A DNA stretch of 64,000 bases from Antedon bifida (Eukaryota > Echinodermata > Crinoidea > Comatulida > Antedonidae), in assembly GCA_963402885.1 (NCBI GenBank), contig OY727093.1, forward strand, positions 14,005,501 through 14,069,500, written 5' to 3'. The notes below the pieces were generated by a model. It was not told the origin of the DNA and made no database searches. It saw nothing but the letters and a program-made list of their open reading frames with translations. Position numbers and translations under genes: made by a program. This document shows, in pieces, positions 27,269 through 39,958 of the stretch. How positions within the stretch are numbered: the first letter of the stretch is position 1; every line of letters starts with the position of its first letter.

Positions 27269-28792
27269 TTCTTCTTTCTTTCCTTCCTTTTTGTGAGGAG
27301 CGTTTCTCTAAAATGGGTAAACATAACATTTCATAACTTTGTCAACACATGGGCATTTACGTGAAGTTGTGCACCTCCTATTTTGAATGACGTCAGAGTT
27401 GCGCAACGTGACTTACGCGCGATTTTATGATTTTTTATGATTGATTATAGCTTAAAAACCAAGCGTAATTTTTTTTTTACCCTTTATGAAAATTTAAGTC
27501 ATATCAAGGGCAAACTTTTAGTTAACTAAAAATGGCGTGTTTTACAAGAAGTTACGCGCGCACGCGCATTTAAAATTTTAAAATGCGCAAAATTAATTTC
27601 TAATCAACTTTTTACGCCATTCATGACATTTTGCGCATGTCAAAATTTCCCGCGCGCGCGAACAATTTTACGCGTGCAGTGCGCACGCAGCATGAAAATC
27701 ATGTTTTTTTCTATTAAATTGTGATTTTCCAGCCTTTCCTAGTCATTTTTAAAAAGATTGACATCATTTCAAATTAAAATGACGTCATACGTACACGTTG
27801 ATTTAGACCATTTGCATGCGTTTTAGTTGCAAAAGTTACAAAATATTGTCAAAATTATGCCTATTTTGAATCTATTATAGCTCCTCAGGATCAACCGTTA
27901 CCCCCAAGTTTTTTAACTTAATATGTAAGCAGATATGTTGTAGATATGAATTCATGCAGAATTTTTTCCTTACGGATGTTGTGACGTCATCGTATGGCCA
28001 CACAAATGTAAAAAATAGGATTTTTGTCTCTTTCGTTATTGCTCATCACATTCAATGGAGCGCATCACGCTTATCCGTCTTCCATTTTCTCCGAGATTTT
28101 AATATTATCTAGGTCAATCAATTTTCTTTCGCATGAGTTAAAAATATTTTAATTTTTATAACGTCATCATGCCTAAAAATTTAAATTACGTGGGTCATTA
28201 ATTTTATCTTTACAGTAAATTTTAATCTGTTATAGCTCGTAAGAATAAAATGTGATAATCACGATTAAAACGTTTTCTGGAAGCTATTGGATTGCAGATA
28301 CGAATTCATGTGAACATTTTGTCAATCAGATGTTGTGACGTCATCATATGACAAGTTTAATTAAAAAGGTCAAATTTTCATATTTTGCGTAATAGTTCAT
28401 CACATTTAAAAGGGTGCGCATCTATATTTTATGTATTCAAATTTCTTCTACACGTTAATATGTTGTTCCTGAGATAATTTCCTTCTGAAATTGCTATCCA
28501 AGTGTTTCATTTTGATACCGTCGCCATGTTAAAAATTGGAATAAATGGCGGGTCCCGTAATTTCACCTATTCTACACTGTATGTAATATGTATACAGATT
28601 ATACTGTTTGCATGTATATGCTATATGACACAAAATTGACAGAATTCAGCACTAACAGCATATCATATTCTTCAGTTCTTGTCATAATGCCATAATCTTT
28701 ATCTGTGTGCAATATTCCAACGTATGATGTGAACGTGGCGTTTGTCGTGGTGCGGATAACTAACTCGTCAAAGTGACGAGTTTCATGTCTAG
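27269..28792 (+). mobile_element. Helitron-like unit 4 (type II)
   Basis: Near-identical to unit 2. The 65-codon minus-strand frame across its 3' end also occurs in unit 2, where an upstream extension makes it 75 codons. It is a repeat by-product. Confidence 0.72.
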
Positions 28793-30324
28793 TCATCTTC
28801 TTTGTTATTCTTCTTTCTTTCCCGGAATTTTGTTCGCAGCGTATCTCTAATTATGGTCAACATAAGATTGCATAACTTTGTCATAAGATTGACCTGTAGC
28901 TGTAGATGTGCAAGCAATTTCGTTATATGACGTTAGAGTCGCGCAGCGTAAGTTACGTGCGATTTTATGAATTTTAATGATTGATCATAGATTATAAACC
29001 AAAAGTCATTTTGTATTGACACTTGGTGAAAATTTAATTCATATCAAGGGCGAACTTTCTATGGATTAAAAATGGCATGTTTCACAAGAAGTTACGCGCG
29101 CACGCGCATTTAAAATTTCAAAATGCGCAAAATTAATTTCTAATCAACTTTCTACCCTGATCATGACATTTTGAGCATGTCAAAAATTCCCACGCGCGCG
29201 AAAAAAATTACGCGTAAGGTGCGCACGGAGCATGAAAATCATGTGTTTTTCTCTTGAATTATGATTTTACAGTTTTTCCTAATCATTTTAAAAAAGATTG
29301 ACATCATTTCAAATTAAAATGACGTCATACGAACACGTTGATTTAGACAATTTGCGCGCGTTTTAGTTACAAAAATGACAAAATATTGTCAAAATTATGC
29401 CTATTTTGAATCCATTATAGCTCCTCAGGATCATCCATGACACCCAATTTTTTAAATTTAATATGTAAGCAGATATGTTGTAGATATGAATTCATGCAGA
29501 ATCTTTATCCCTCGGGTGTTATGACGTCATCGTATGGCCACACGAATCTAAAATATAGGATTTTTTACTCTTTCGTTATTGCTCATCACATTAAATAGAG
29601 CGCATCTCGCTAATACGTATTCCATTTCCACAGATATTTTAATACTCTCTAGGTCAATCAACTGTCTTTCGCATGAGTTAAAAATATTTTAATTTTTATG
29701 ACGTCATCATGTTTAAAAATGTAAATAACGTGGGTCCCCTATTTTTACCTTTACAGTAAATTTCAATCTGTTATAGCTCGTCAGAATAAAAAGTGATAAT
29801 CATGATTAAAACGTTTTCTGGAAGCTATTGGATTGTAGATACGAATTCATGTGAATATTTTGCCAATCAGATGTTGTGACGTCATCATTATGGCCAGTTG
29901 AATTCAAAAAGTCATATTTTCATCTCTTGCGTAAAAGTTCATTGCGTTTAAACGAGAGCGCATCTTTCTTTTACGTTTTCAAAATTCTTCAAATTTGTAT
30001 TAATGTAATTATTTAGATAATTATCTTCTAAAATTGTTTTCCTTATGTCAATTTGATGACATCACCGTGTTAATAATTGGATTTAAAAGATGGGTCTCGT
30101 AATTTCGTCTATGCTACACTGTATATAACTTAACATACAGTGTATTCTGTAAATACTGTAATATGCTGTATGCTACAAAATAGGTACAATTCAGCACTGT
30201 AAACATACTTCATTCATGTCATAGGATGGTATAATAATTGACGAAGTTCATATAGTTTAAAGTATGTGCATGTTGCGTTTGCGCGGATAACCCGAACTCG
30301 TCGAAGTGACGAGTTAAAATCTAG
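28793..30324 (+). mobile_element. Helitron-like unit 5 (diverged)
   Basis: Opens with TCATCTTCTTTG immediately after the previous CTAG (Helitrons start with TC). It ends with a slightly different hairpin (ACTCGTC, GAA, GTGACGAGT), then TAAAAT and CTAG, and T follows. It is the most diverged unit, so the array was not made by one simple amplification. Confidence 0.7.
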
Positions 30325-30498
30325 TTGTAGTAGTATTATTGTATTGTAGTATTAGTTGTAGCTGTCCGGTGGTCCTTGGTCACTTGTCTAACTAGCTACG
30401 TCTAGGCTAGATCCCCTAGTAGGCCTAGGCCTAGTACGTAGTAAAGATAATTAGTTATTCTTCAACAGTCACACAATTCAGATTCTGCCGCTGATTGC

Positions 30499-30918
30499 TA
30501 GTGAACAGGGGGAGGGAGAGAAAGAGTTAGAAGAACTGAAATAAGTCGTGACGTATAATAAACATCATACAAAATAATAATATAACTAACGAATCCGTAT
30601 AATATAATAATGTTGTATGTTATAAAGTAAGGTAAATGCGTTTAATATAATACAATTATATTATAATATAATGTATTTTATTAATAATATAATAGTAAAT
30701 GTTCATAATATAATGCCAAAACCGAATAATATAATACAAAAAGTCAATAATTTGTTACATTTTTCACATAATATATTAGAAATAGATATAATATAATGCT
30801 AAAACCAAGTAATATAATGCAAAACGTATAATTCATTACAATACAATATATAATATAATAAAAAAATGATATAATAATATAATATTTTGAATACTTCAGA
30901 CAGCTGAGGCTTGCCATA
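30499..30918 (-). repeat. Right terminal inverted repeat of the 12.3-kb element
   Basis: Reverse-complement partner of 18,656-19,076, with the same CTAGTGAAC and AGGGGGAGGGAGAGAAAG block, the same ATAATATAA-type words and the GGCTTGCCAT end. CCCTTCT follows after one A. Confidence 0.75.
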
Positions 30919-31950
<1,032 letters not shown>

Positions 31951-32988
31951 TTAAATAAATCAATGTTAACTTTTTGGTTAAACCAGTTGACAAGTACTTA
32001 CTTGCTACGTTTCAGCTACTTTCAGTAGCCTTGATCACGCAAATGACGTTGACATGATGTTCTGTCATTCGTCATAGTTCGGTGACTTGCGCCATCTTTC
32101 GTCTGATGTTCAGCTTTCTGCTGGTGTCCCCCTTTGGATGCTCGGGTGTCCCTTTTTATTAAGTCATCATAGATGTGGCTCAGTTCATGTCCTCCCTGGT
32201 CTCTGTTGATGTTCATATTTGTTTTTCTTATCCAAATGGCTTCTTTTATTTTTCTTGATAAGTAGTGTTGTTCTTTGTCTAATATTTTTGTATTTTCAAA
32301 ATCCGGTATGTGGTTTATATATCACTCCCAAAAACAAATTAAGAGAAAGTCTCGTTCATCCTAAAGACAAGATTGACAAAGATCAACAGTGTGGTATAGT
32401 CTACCAAGTAGGTTGCCACAACTGCAAGAAGGTATACATAGGGGAAACAGGCAGAGCATTAAAAACAAGAATAATAGAACACAAAACAGACGTGGAAAAA
32501 AATACGGTAGGGACAAGAACCAGGAGCGCTCGCCACTCACAATCTAAAATTCTACACAAATCAGCTATCACAGATCACGCCACCATAGAAAACCACATAC
32601 CGGATTTTGAAAATACAAAAATATTAGACAAAGAACAACACTACTTATCAAGAAAAATAAAAGAAGCCATTTGGATAAGAAAAACAAATATGAACATCAA
32701 CAGAGACCAGGGAGGACATGAACTGAGCCACATCTATGATGACTTAATAAAAAGGGACACCCGAGCATCCAAAGGGGGACACCAGCAGAAAGCTGAACAT
32801 CAGACGAAAGATGGCGCAAGTCACCGAACTATGACGAATGACAGAACATCATGTCAACGTCATTTGCGTGATCAAGGCTACTGAAAGTAGCTGAAACGTA
32901 GCAAGTAAGTACTTGTCAACTGGTTTAACCAAAAAGTTAACATTGATTTATTTAATATATATTTGAAACCAGATGAAATTTTTTGAGA
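31951..32988 (+). mobile_element. 5'-truncated Penelope-like element with inverted arms, inside an ATT tract
   Basis: Arms of ~365 bp (31,951-32,316 and 32,590-32,955) are inverted repeats that appear identical, around a ~270-bp unique centre. The right half encodes the GIY-YIG endonuclease end of a Penelope-like retroelement; the left arm is an inverted copy of its 3' part. ATT repeats lie on both sides (to 31,950 and from ~32,990), so the element inserted into the microsatellite. Partially inverted, 5'-truncated copies are a known outcome for this class. The reverse transcriptase part is absent. Confidence 0.8.
32219..32884 (+). CDS. GIY-YIG endonuclease domain of a Penelope-like element (partial ORF)
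   Basis: The frame is open for 221 codons. About the first 30 residues come from the inverted arm and are not native. From residue ~32 the sequence is that of a Penelope-type C-terminus. GIVYQVGCHNCKKVYIGETG carries the GIY...YIG core with a CxxC pair between the two halves, then R (GRALKTRIIEH) and the helix with E/H residues. It ends with MNINRDQGGHELSHIYDDLI and a basic tail. In intact elements this domain nicks target DNA for reverse transcription. The fragment has no RT domain and is probably not functional alone. The 64-codon minus frame at 32,022-32,216 is the same C-terminus in the inverted arm. Confidence 0.82.
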   Translation: MFFLSKWLLLFFLISSVVLCLIFLYFQNPVCGLYITPKNKLRESLVHPKDKIDKDQQCGIVYQVGCHNCKKVYIGETGRALKTRIIEHKTDVEKNTVGTRTRSARHSQSKILHKSAITDHATIENHIPDFENTKILDKEQHYLSRKIKEAIWIRKTNMNINRDQGGHELSHIYDDLIKRDTRASKGGHQQKAEHQTKDGASHRTMTNDRTSCQRHLRDQGY

Positions 32989-33034
<46 letters not shown>

Positions 33035-35753
33035 TAATGTTGAATGGCCAATGTTTTCCTTAGAAACTCTTTCAATATTTTCCATGAATGTTCTTGTGCC
33101 TTTGCATGCTCTGGTAATCTTCCTCCATAAGTAATTGTTGTATCGACTACAATACAAATTTAAAAACAATTCTAGTAAATTTCACAGACAAAAGAAAACA
33201 TCAAGATGTATAAAACACATATAAAAGTAAAATAGTCACCGTTAAATGGGTTCCTCGTTATATTAGTGACTGGTAGTAATCCAGGATCAATAAGATGACC
33301 AGTTCCTGGGTAGACCAATGTCCTGTGATTGCGATGGCCATGCTGATTCAACCTATCAGTCAGCATAGAAGTACAGTATACGCTTGGAATAATTTGATCA
33401 TCTTCTCCAGCAATAAAAAGGAAATCAGCTTTGGCTTTTTCGATCTAGTATAACAACATTAATTATAATAAATGTTTCGAGGGAAAAAATGGTTCATTAA
33501 AGTTTAAACTGTTTGCTGTAATAACGTTTCTTTTGTCTATACAGTAAATCGATTGTTTTCGAGCCGATCTTAGGTTTTTAAGAAATGAAGAAAAGCAGTA
33601 TAAGATACTGTAAAGTTAAGTTGAGAAACCCAAACTCAATAGTGACCCAACCACAATAATGAAGTATGTAGACCATCACTGGATCAGATCCTCTGGTGGG
33701 AGTGTGTATGGGCTCTTTTTCACATCTAAAATGAAGTTATGAACTACTTTTATTTGTGATATCTATTTCGAAGACTCTAATGTTTGCTCTCTCCGTTTAA
33801 AAATTCCTGCCATGGATCCGCAAAAAGTGTGTAATTTAAAAATACAATTATTATTGTGCATTATTTTTAGTATTACCTGAATAGCAGTTGATTCACTTTT
33901 GTTCAACAATTTACAACTAAAAGATTTTAGGTAATTTAATGCACCATCTATATTTACAACTGGATTCCCATTGCTGCTGTTGAATAAGATAAAACTTTTT
34001 TAAATGTTTAACTTAGCACTTAAATAGATGAAAATTAAGATGGCATTGTTTGCTTTGGAGACTATCATTCTCTTGGTTCATCTTTGATTCTAATTCACTA
34101 TCCCATCAGTGCATGTCACCAGTGAGGATCGTAAATCCTGAAGCACTGATTCTGTACAGAACCATCTTAAACTGATGAGAGCTCGCTGCCGGATGCATTT
34201 CATACTTGTATATATATATATTTTAACACAAGTCTTGTGTAAATACTGTTATACTGTACCGATATTTACTTTATGTAAGGTAATGTTTTTCCATAATATG
34301 TACGGGGTGTAATCGTTCGATGATGGGGAGCGTTGTACGAAACTACTGCGCGTATCTGTAAAATATTAGAGTTTCTTTACAATAATTAAAGGTATGTTGG
34401 AGTAACAAGATAATTTATTTAATTGCGGACAAAGACTGTTATTATGCTCACAACATTTGATTTATGTCCTTAAGGCATTCTAATTGCAAAAATTCCATAT
34501 TCTCTCAGATAGTGGATAGATAATTTATAACTAGAAACTTACCATATCAGGCCAGTACGTTGCCATAACAATACTAAGCATCGCTCCGAGTGACGTACCG
34601 ACAAGTGCTATTCTAGAAGAATCCACATATTCTTGAGAAGAGAACCACTTTAGAGCTTCCTAAGTTAATATAAGCAAAGTAGACAACTTTTTTTTGTTTA
34701 TGAAATTGAAGGCACAGGTATTACCCGTAGTCACAATCTGATGTGAAATGATTTTAAATGTAAAGGTTCATATCTTTTTGGAAGAACTTGATTACAATTG
34801 AGCTTATGAAAATGGTTTGATAAAAACACCGAGTAAAAATTACAGTACCTCAAAATATCTGAAATCGACATCAGCAACGCCTTTTACAAGATCTTTGTAA
34901 GCAAAGTATGGCAATGCATAGGTTACAAAACCATATGAAGATAACAGAGCTGCCCTGGATGGCTTTAAACCACCACTCACACCATACATACATACATTTC
35001 CTTTATAATACAAAATACGAAATATGTACATTAGTATTGCATAACAAGTAAATTACAAATTGGCTATGATTTTAAAAACAAAAATATACATGTAATATAT
35101 AACATGTCAGGACTATGTTTTACTTTTATGTTCCTGGTTCTGGCAACACTTACCAGTTGGTATAAAAACTGTTCCTCGAAGATTCCCATTTGAAACATCA
35201 TATGTCTTTACATGGTAAGAAAGAAACCTCCTATTTAATTGACATGATGTCATTGCATCTGACTTGTCGATCTCTTGTTTAGTTAGTGCACCTTGGTGAA
35301 GACTGAAGACCATCTTCAATGGCCTTTGAACATCTCTATCAAGATTGTAGCCTTAACTTGTTTCATACATTGAAGACTCCAGCATTGTCCAACCCTATAG
35401 TTGATACCAATAAATTAATAATTCGGCCTCCATTGATACCTAATTAGGTATACTGTCCTCTAATCCAAAAACGTTTAATATTTTTTTTCAGAGAGTATGA
35501 AAATATATAGAAATTATATAGAAAATTGTCAGTTGTGTAACTGTGTATGTACCGCCCAATGACGGGTGCTGATTAAGATCAATTTCGCCTGTTGCGGATG
35601 ATTTGAAGTGGCCGTAAGAAACGAAAGTTTTGTCGACATTACGGACACTTCCTTTATGGTATACAGTGAATCTGGCTCAGCAGACGTTACACGGATCCTT
35701 GGACATTCATCCACCAAGCAAGAAGAAGGAGAAACCTGTATATGTATTGACAT
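32878..35753 (-). pseudogene. Acyl-CoA thioesterase/BAAT-family gene, copy B (multiply broken)
   Basis: Exons homologous to copy A: 35753..35541, 35394..35154, 35000..34849, 34659..34543, 34355..34270, 33976..33877, 33444..33240 and from 33146. Lesions by comparison with A and C are as follows. Exon 1 lacks one A in an AAAA run at codons 33-34 and shifts frame. The exon 1 donor is TT instead of GT (35,540-35,539). Exon 2 lacks 10 and 4 bases. Exon 3 lacks 18 bases, removing six residues of the PFPGIID motif. The stop codon position reads CAA, so the last exon runs on through an Asn tract encoded by the AAT repeat and into the Penelope arm, stopping at 32,878. Exons 4-7, with GTSLGAM, GEDDQ and GTGHLIDP, remain intact. 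This is a clear pseudogene of a recent duplication. Confidence 0.9.
32989..33028. repeat. Right remnant of the (ATT)n tract
   Basis: About 12 ATT repeats between the Penelope-like element and the last exon of thioesterase copy B; read on the minus strand they are AAT codons. Confidence 0.9.
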
Positions 35754-37870
35754 CTGCTGGTTTAATCTATTGGCAAACCTGTAATAAAATGTCCATGGCA
35801 AAAGTAATTCGATTTGTATAGACAGTGTAAATCAACTTTTTATTTACATTTACAACTTTATAATTTCTAAAGAAACCAAAAGAAAAAGCCAACGCTGGCT
35901 ACCTTTGGACAGTCCATGAAATCTAAACTTGATCACATTCATACAAATGGAAGGCACACACATACTGGTCACTCTCAAAGGCAATGCATATGCCAACTGA
36001 AAACCATAAGTCAATGACGACCTGATGTTAATGAGGACGGTTAACCAAATAAATAAACAACATGAACAGTTAATGTACACTTACTTATGTGCAGAATTAT
36101 GTTTTGTCAAGCCAAACGATGCTTGGCACAAACGTGTGTAGGAGACCTGTGGCCGTATTCACCAATCACACTTAAGTGAGATATTTCCCTTAAATCCTAA
36201 GAATTTCCCTTAAATCAAGAAAATATTAAGGGTTTCACTTAAGTGGTATTCACAAAGGGTTTAAGGTTAAGGGAAACCCTTAACTTGGTCTATTTTCCCC
36301 TTAACTTTTAAGAGGTCCCTTAAAAGTTCCCTTAACTATTCAGTACCTTGGTTGTGCTGACGATTCTGTATGTGCGAGTACTATGCCTACTTGTAGACAG
36401 CCCCAGTCTAGGCTAGGTAGAGATGCTAGGCCCCCTGTTGGTGTGCCCAGTAACCAGCCTAGCCTAGGGATTCATGTTTGGTTTGATTTGAGTAGCATCT
36501 AGACCTTTTTTGCTGATTCTCACCATACAAATTAGTCTAGGCCTATATTCATTTATTTGTTTTTATTTTGACTGCCATTATTTTCGTGGAAGATGGCTTC
36601 TCATTTCGTTGTAATAGAAATTATCCCCCAGTCTAGTAGGCTAGGTAGAGATGCTAGGCCCCTGTTGGTCTGCCAAGTAACCAGCCTAGGATGCATATTC
36701 CTCAACACAGACAGGTTTAAGCCTGCACAGAATGTTGGTTTGTTAGTAGCATCTAGGCTAGACCTATTTTTCTTGATCCTCATACAAATTAGTCTAGGTC
36801 TATTCATTTACTTGTTTTTGTTTTGACTGCCATTTTCTTTTTATTGATCATCGTCACGTCCACACACTTTCTCCCCGTCCCCCTTCCCCAATCTCCTTAC
36901 TCTTTTTTAAAATATGCAAATTAGTTTTAGAGAGGAAAGTGATTGGACCATAGGGGAATTAAATCCTCTGTGATTGGACAATGGGACAACTCATGAATAT
37001 TTATGATTATTTTTACCCTTAAGTTTTACCCTTAAATTAAGTGTTTTCCTTAGGTAAGTGAATCCCTTAACTCATTTGTGAATACCCCTTAAGTGTTTCC
37101 CTTTGTTAAGGGAATTCTTAAATTTTAAGGGTAAGTATTTCCCTTAGCCTAAGTGAGATTGGTGAATACGGCCACAGAGACTTAAACATGTTTGCGCGTT
37201 TAAGTGTATATCTCGAGAAGCACAAAGGCTACAGACTTGGTATTACAGTACTGTATTATCTTTATCAGAATATATACATAACATACATAAACCTCTACAA
37301 GAATAACAATTGATGCAATAATCAATTTTTTTTAAATACCTGTATTTTTGTTAAATATCTCAATTAATTAATGGCAGGTACGTCAATCTGTTTATTTCAA
37401 AACAGCTATTTAAAATGTTAATCAGACATGCGATTGTATGCTGATTTCAATATGGGAACCATACTACTGTGTAATGAGTGGACCAAAATAGACAGAGACA
37501 GATAAACCTTATTCGTATAAAATGTAACCATTTTTTGAAAATTCTCTTGTTTGGCAAGAGATAAGATATTAAAACATTTAAAATTTATATAAGAAAAAGC
37601 ATTTAAGATACATTTGAACATGATAAAACATACATTTAAACTAACGAATAAAAAATGTTGAATGTGTTTTCGCTTAGAACAAAATATATTTAAAAGATGA
37701 ATTGAATTGATTTTGGTGTACATAAATGGTAAAAGCAACAGAAGACACAACCACTAGGTTCAAATTTGTTATTTTTATCAGAATATATACATAATATACA
37801 TAAACCTCTACAAAAATAAGAGATTACTAATTTACAGTTAGATTAGGAAGTTAGAAGGATAACATTCGAA
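35754..37870 (-). other. 5' flank of thioesterase copy B
   Basis: Homologous to 17,568-18,655, but split by the MITE at 36,150-37,174. The putative untranslated first exon (donor CATAA|GTAAGT near 36,086) is retained. It ends at the CCCTTCT that is duplicated around the 12.3-kb insertion next to copy A. Confidence 0.6.
36150..37174. mobile_element. 1.03-kb MITE with CWG target site (copy 1)
   Basis: Ends are inverted copies of TGGCCGTATTCACCAATC. The flanks are CTG on the left and CAG on the right, where the empty site in copy A has CAG. The subterminal parts are rich in TTAAGGG/CCCTTAA words. The interior contains a duplicated block (around 36,400-36,470 and 36,625-36,700) with AGAGATGCTAGGCCCC. 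No transposase is encoded. A near-identical copy in reverse lies at 41,321-42,353. Confidence 0.8.
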
Positions 37871-38100
37871 ATGATTCCCTTCTGCCAGTACGCTACTCTA
37901 TACTGTATGCGCTATTACATTATTCTATCTAGGTCTACAATAATCAACCATTTCAACTTGTACGATCAGTGTACTACTCTAAACTCTTACACGCAATTGA
38001 AATCTTTCCTTTTCAAGTTTTTCATTAATTTACTTTTTGTCTATTTTATTTATGCACAGCGAATTGATAGCTTGCTTATATGCGCTATAAGCATAGATTA
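37871..38100. repeat. Spacer of the thioesterase tandem unit, copy 2 (empty site)
   Basis: Almost identical to 30,919-31,147, but joined directly to the 5' flank of copy B as TTCCCTTCTGCCAGTACGC. It thereby shows the uninterrupted state of the site that carries the 12.3-kb insertion beside copy A. A third trace of the junction, TTCCCTTCTGCCAGTA, is at ~54,355-54,370. Confidence 0.8.
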
Positions 38101-38550
38101 TTAAATATTATTATCATCATTATTATTATTTTTATTATTATAATGTTGAATGGCCAATGTTTTCCTTAGAAACTCTTTCACTATTTTCCATGAATGTTCT
38201 TGTGCCTTTGCATGCTCTGGTAATCTTCCTCCATAAGTAATTGTTGTATCGACTACAATACAAATTTAAAAACAATTCTAGTAAATTTCACAGACAAAAG
38301 AAAACATCAAGATGTATAAAACACATATAAAAGTAAAATAGTCACCGTTAAATGGGTTCTTCGTTATATTAGTGACTGGTAGTAATCCAGGATCAATAAG
38401 ATGACCAGTTCCTTGGTAGACCAATGTCCTGTGATTGCGATGACCATGCTGATTCAACCTATCAGTCAGCATAGAAGTACAGTATACGCTTGGAATAATT
38501 TGATCATCTTCTCCAGCAATAAAAAGGAAATCAGCTTTGGCTTTTTCGAT
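38101..38550 (-). pseudogene. Acyl-CoA thioesterase/BAAT-family gene, copy C, exons 7-8
   Basis: Exon 7 (38550..38346, 205 bases, with GEDDQ and GTGHLIDP) and exon 8 (38252..38101) on the minus strand. As in copy B, the position of the original stop reads CAA. The frame continues through a short Asn/Asp run and stops at TAA 38,103-38,101, giving a C-terminal extension of ~16 residues. Homology to the intron continues left of exon 6 up to ~38,985 and then stops at a GTCCAYAATAGG repeat. Exons 1-6 of what appears to be the same copy lie in the opposite orientation at 40,685-43,654. Confidence 0.85.
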
Positions 38551-38985
38551 CTAGTATAATAACATTAATTAAAATAAATGTTTCGAGGGAAAAAATGGTT
38601 CATTAAAGTTTAAACTGTTTGCTGTAATAACGTTTCTTTTGTCTATACAGTAAATCGATTGTTTTCGAGCCGATCTTAGGTTTTTAAGAAATGAAGAAAA
38701 GCAGTATAAGATACTGTAAAGTTAAGTTGAGAAACCCAAACTCAATAGTGACCCAACCACAATAATGAAGTATGTAGACCATCACATGGATCAGATCCTC
38801 TGGTGGGAGTGTATATGGGCTCTTTTTCACATCTAAAATGAAGTTATGAATTACTTTTATTTGTGATATCTATTTTGAAAGAATATAGGCCTAATGTTTG
38901 CTCTCTCCGTTTAAAAATTCCTGCCATGGATCTGTAAAAGGTGTATAATTTAAAAATACAATTATTATTGTGCATTATTTTTCAA

Positions 38986-39141
38986 TAGGGTTGGTGAAAT
39001 CTGTCCACAATAGGTTACTTTTCTGTCCATAATAGGTTACCTTCTGTCCACAATAGGGACTAGAGGGCGCTGTTGTTTGTCCATAATAGGTTACTTTCTG
39101 TCCACAATAGGGACTAGAGGGCGCTGTTGTTTGTTCATAAT
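38986..39141 (+). repeat. GTCCAYAATAGG tandem array at the left inversion breakpoint
   Basis: Words GTCCACAATAGG and GTCCATAATAGG recur about every 20 bases, with a ~55-bp unit (containing GACTAGAGGGCGCTGTTG) repeated twice. The same sequence in the same orientation begins at ~43,677, right after exon 6 of copy C. It resembles the subterminal repeats of the element at 43,677-47,797. Confidence 0.75.
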
Positions 39142-39958
39142 CAGAGCCATATATATAAAGAGTTACGACATTGGATTATAGTCACGTGATATGCAGATCA
39201 ATTTGTGTCAAACTTGTCTCCGTTATTGCATGTAAAGTATAGGAGCAAGAAAATACTTTAATTTTTTTCTTATATTTAAAAAAATGTAATTGCACATTTT
39301 ACGGTGAAATATCGATGTGCACAGCGTACAGAAGTACTTGCGGCAAAGAATATTGCGCGCGCGTGCGCTAGTACATTATAAAGTTCGATTGATTGAATTT
39401 GGAACGAAACATCCCATAACTACGTCCTATTAATAACAATTATGTAATATTTTCAATTCATAATGCATGCTTTGATGACTAAATAAAATAATAAAGTGTC
39501 GTGGATATATTTGTTAATATATTGAATAGGGTATGAACAATATTAAAATAATAAAGGCAAATTATTACAAATGAAATGATGAACGAGTCTCTGAAAGTTT
39601 GTGTCAAAAACACACTGAGAGCCATATACTGTATAAAAAGAGGGGTGAATTTGTGTGTTTTTTGTATTGGTTCATGCTTTGATGTATCCTGACTTGCATG
39701 TAGGCCTTAGCATTTATTCTTTTGTTATTATAGACACAATATATGTACGTTACCAAATTAATACCATTAATAAAATTAATTACTAAAATAAAAACGGAAT
39801 ATAAGCGTTATTTCATAGACAAAAAAATCTAAAAATAATGCATGAACTATAGGAAAACGCTATACAAAAGAGACGCGCGCGCCCTCAGCGTGCGAATTCT
39901 TTGACACAAAAATGGCTTCTAATTTTTATTGTCGTAACTCTTTATATATATGGCTCTG
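39142..39958. mobile_element. 817-bp TIR element
   Basis: Ends are inverted copies of a 28-base sequence beginning CAGAGCCATATATA and ending GAGTTACGAC. The flanks TTCATAAT and TCCATAAT could be an 8-bp target duplication with one change (hAT-like), but the surrounding repeat makes this uncertain. No coding frame. Confidence 0.65.

Larger units (their letters stand above)
18656..30918. mobile_element. 12.3-kb insertion bounded by ~420-bp TIRs and 7-bp target duplication
   Basis: The segment begins ATGGCAAGCCTCAGCTGTCT and ends with its reverse complement plus one A. The inverted similarity extends ~420 bp inward on both sides (18,656-19,076 and 30,499-30,918). CCCTTCT occurs immediately outside on both sides (18,649-18,655 and 30,919-30,925). 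In the paralogous spacer at 37,871-37,890 the flanks are joined as TTCCCTTCTGCCAGTACGC with a single CCCTTCT, which is the empty site. The interior holds no transposase frame that I can recognise; it holds the Helitron-like array and AT-rich filler. The superfamily is unknown: the TSD of 7 bp (or 8 with one mismatch) and long TIRs would fit a hAT-like or other large TIR element. Confidence 0.7.

Noticed and set aside
18656-30918. Polinton/Maverick identity for the 12.3-kb TIR-bounded element
   Set aside because: Polintons begin with AG, make 6-bp duplications and carry polymerase/integrase/capsid genes; none of this is seen here.
36593-36826. Opposing 77- and 68-codon frames (also at 41,669-41,905)
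   Set aside because: Both lie in the interior of the 1.03-kb MITE and are mirror readings of a duplicated block; no transposase motif.
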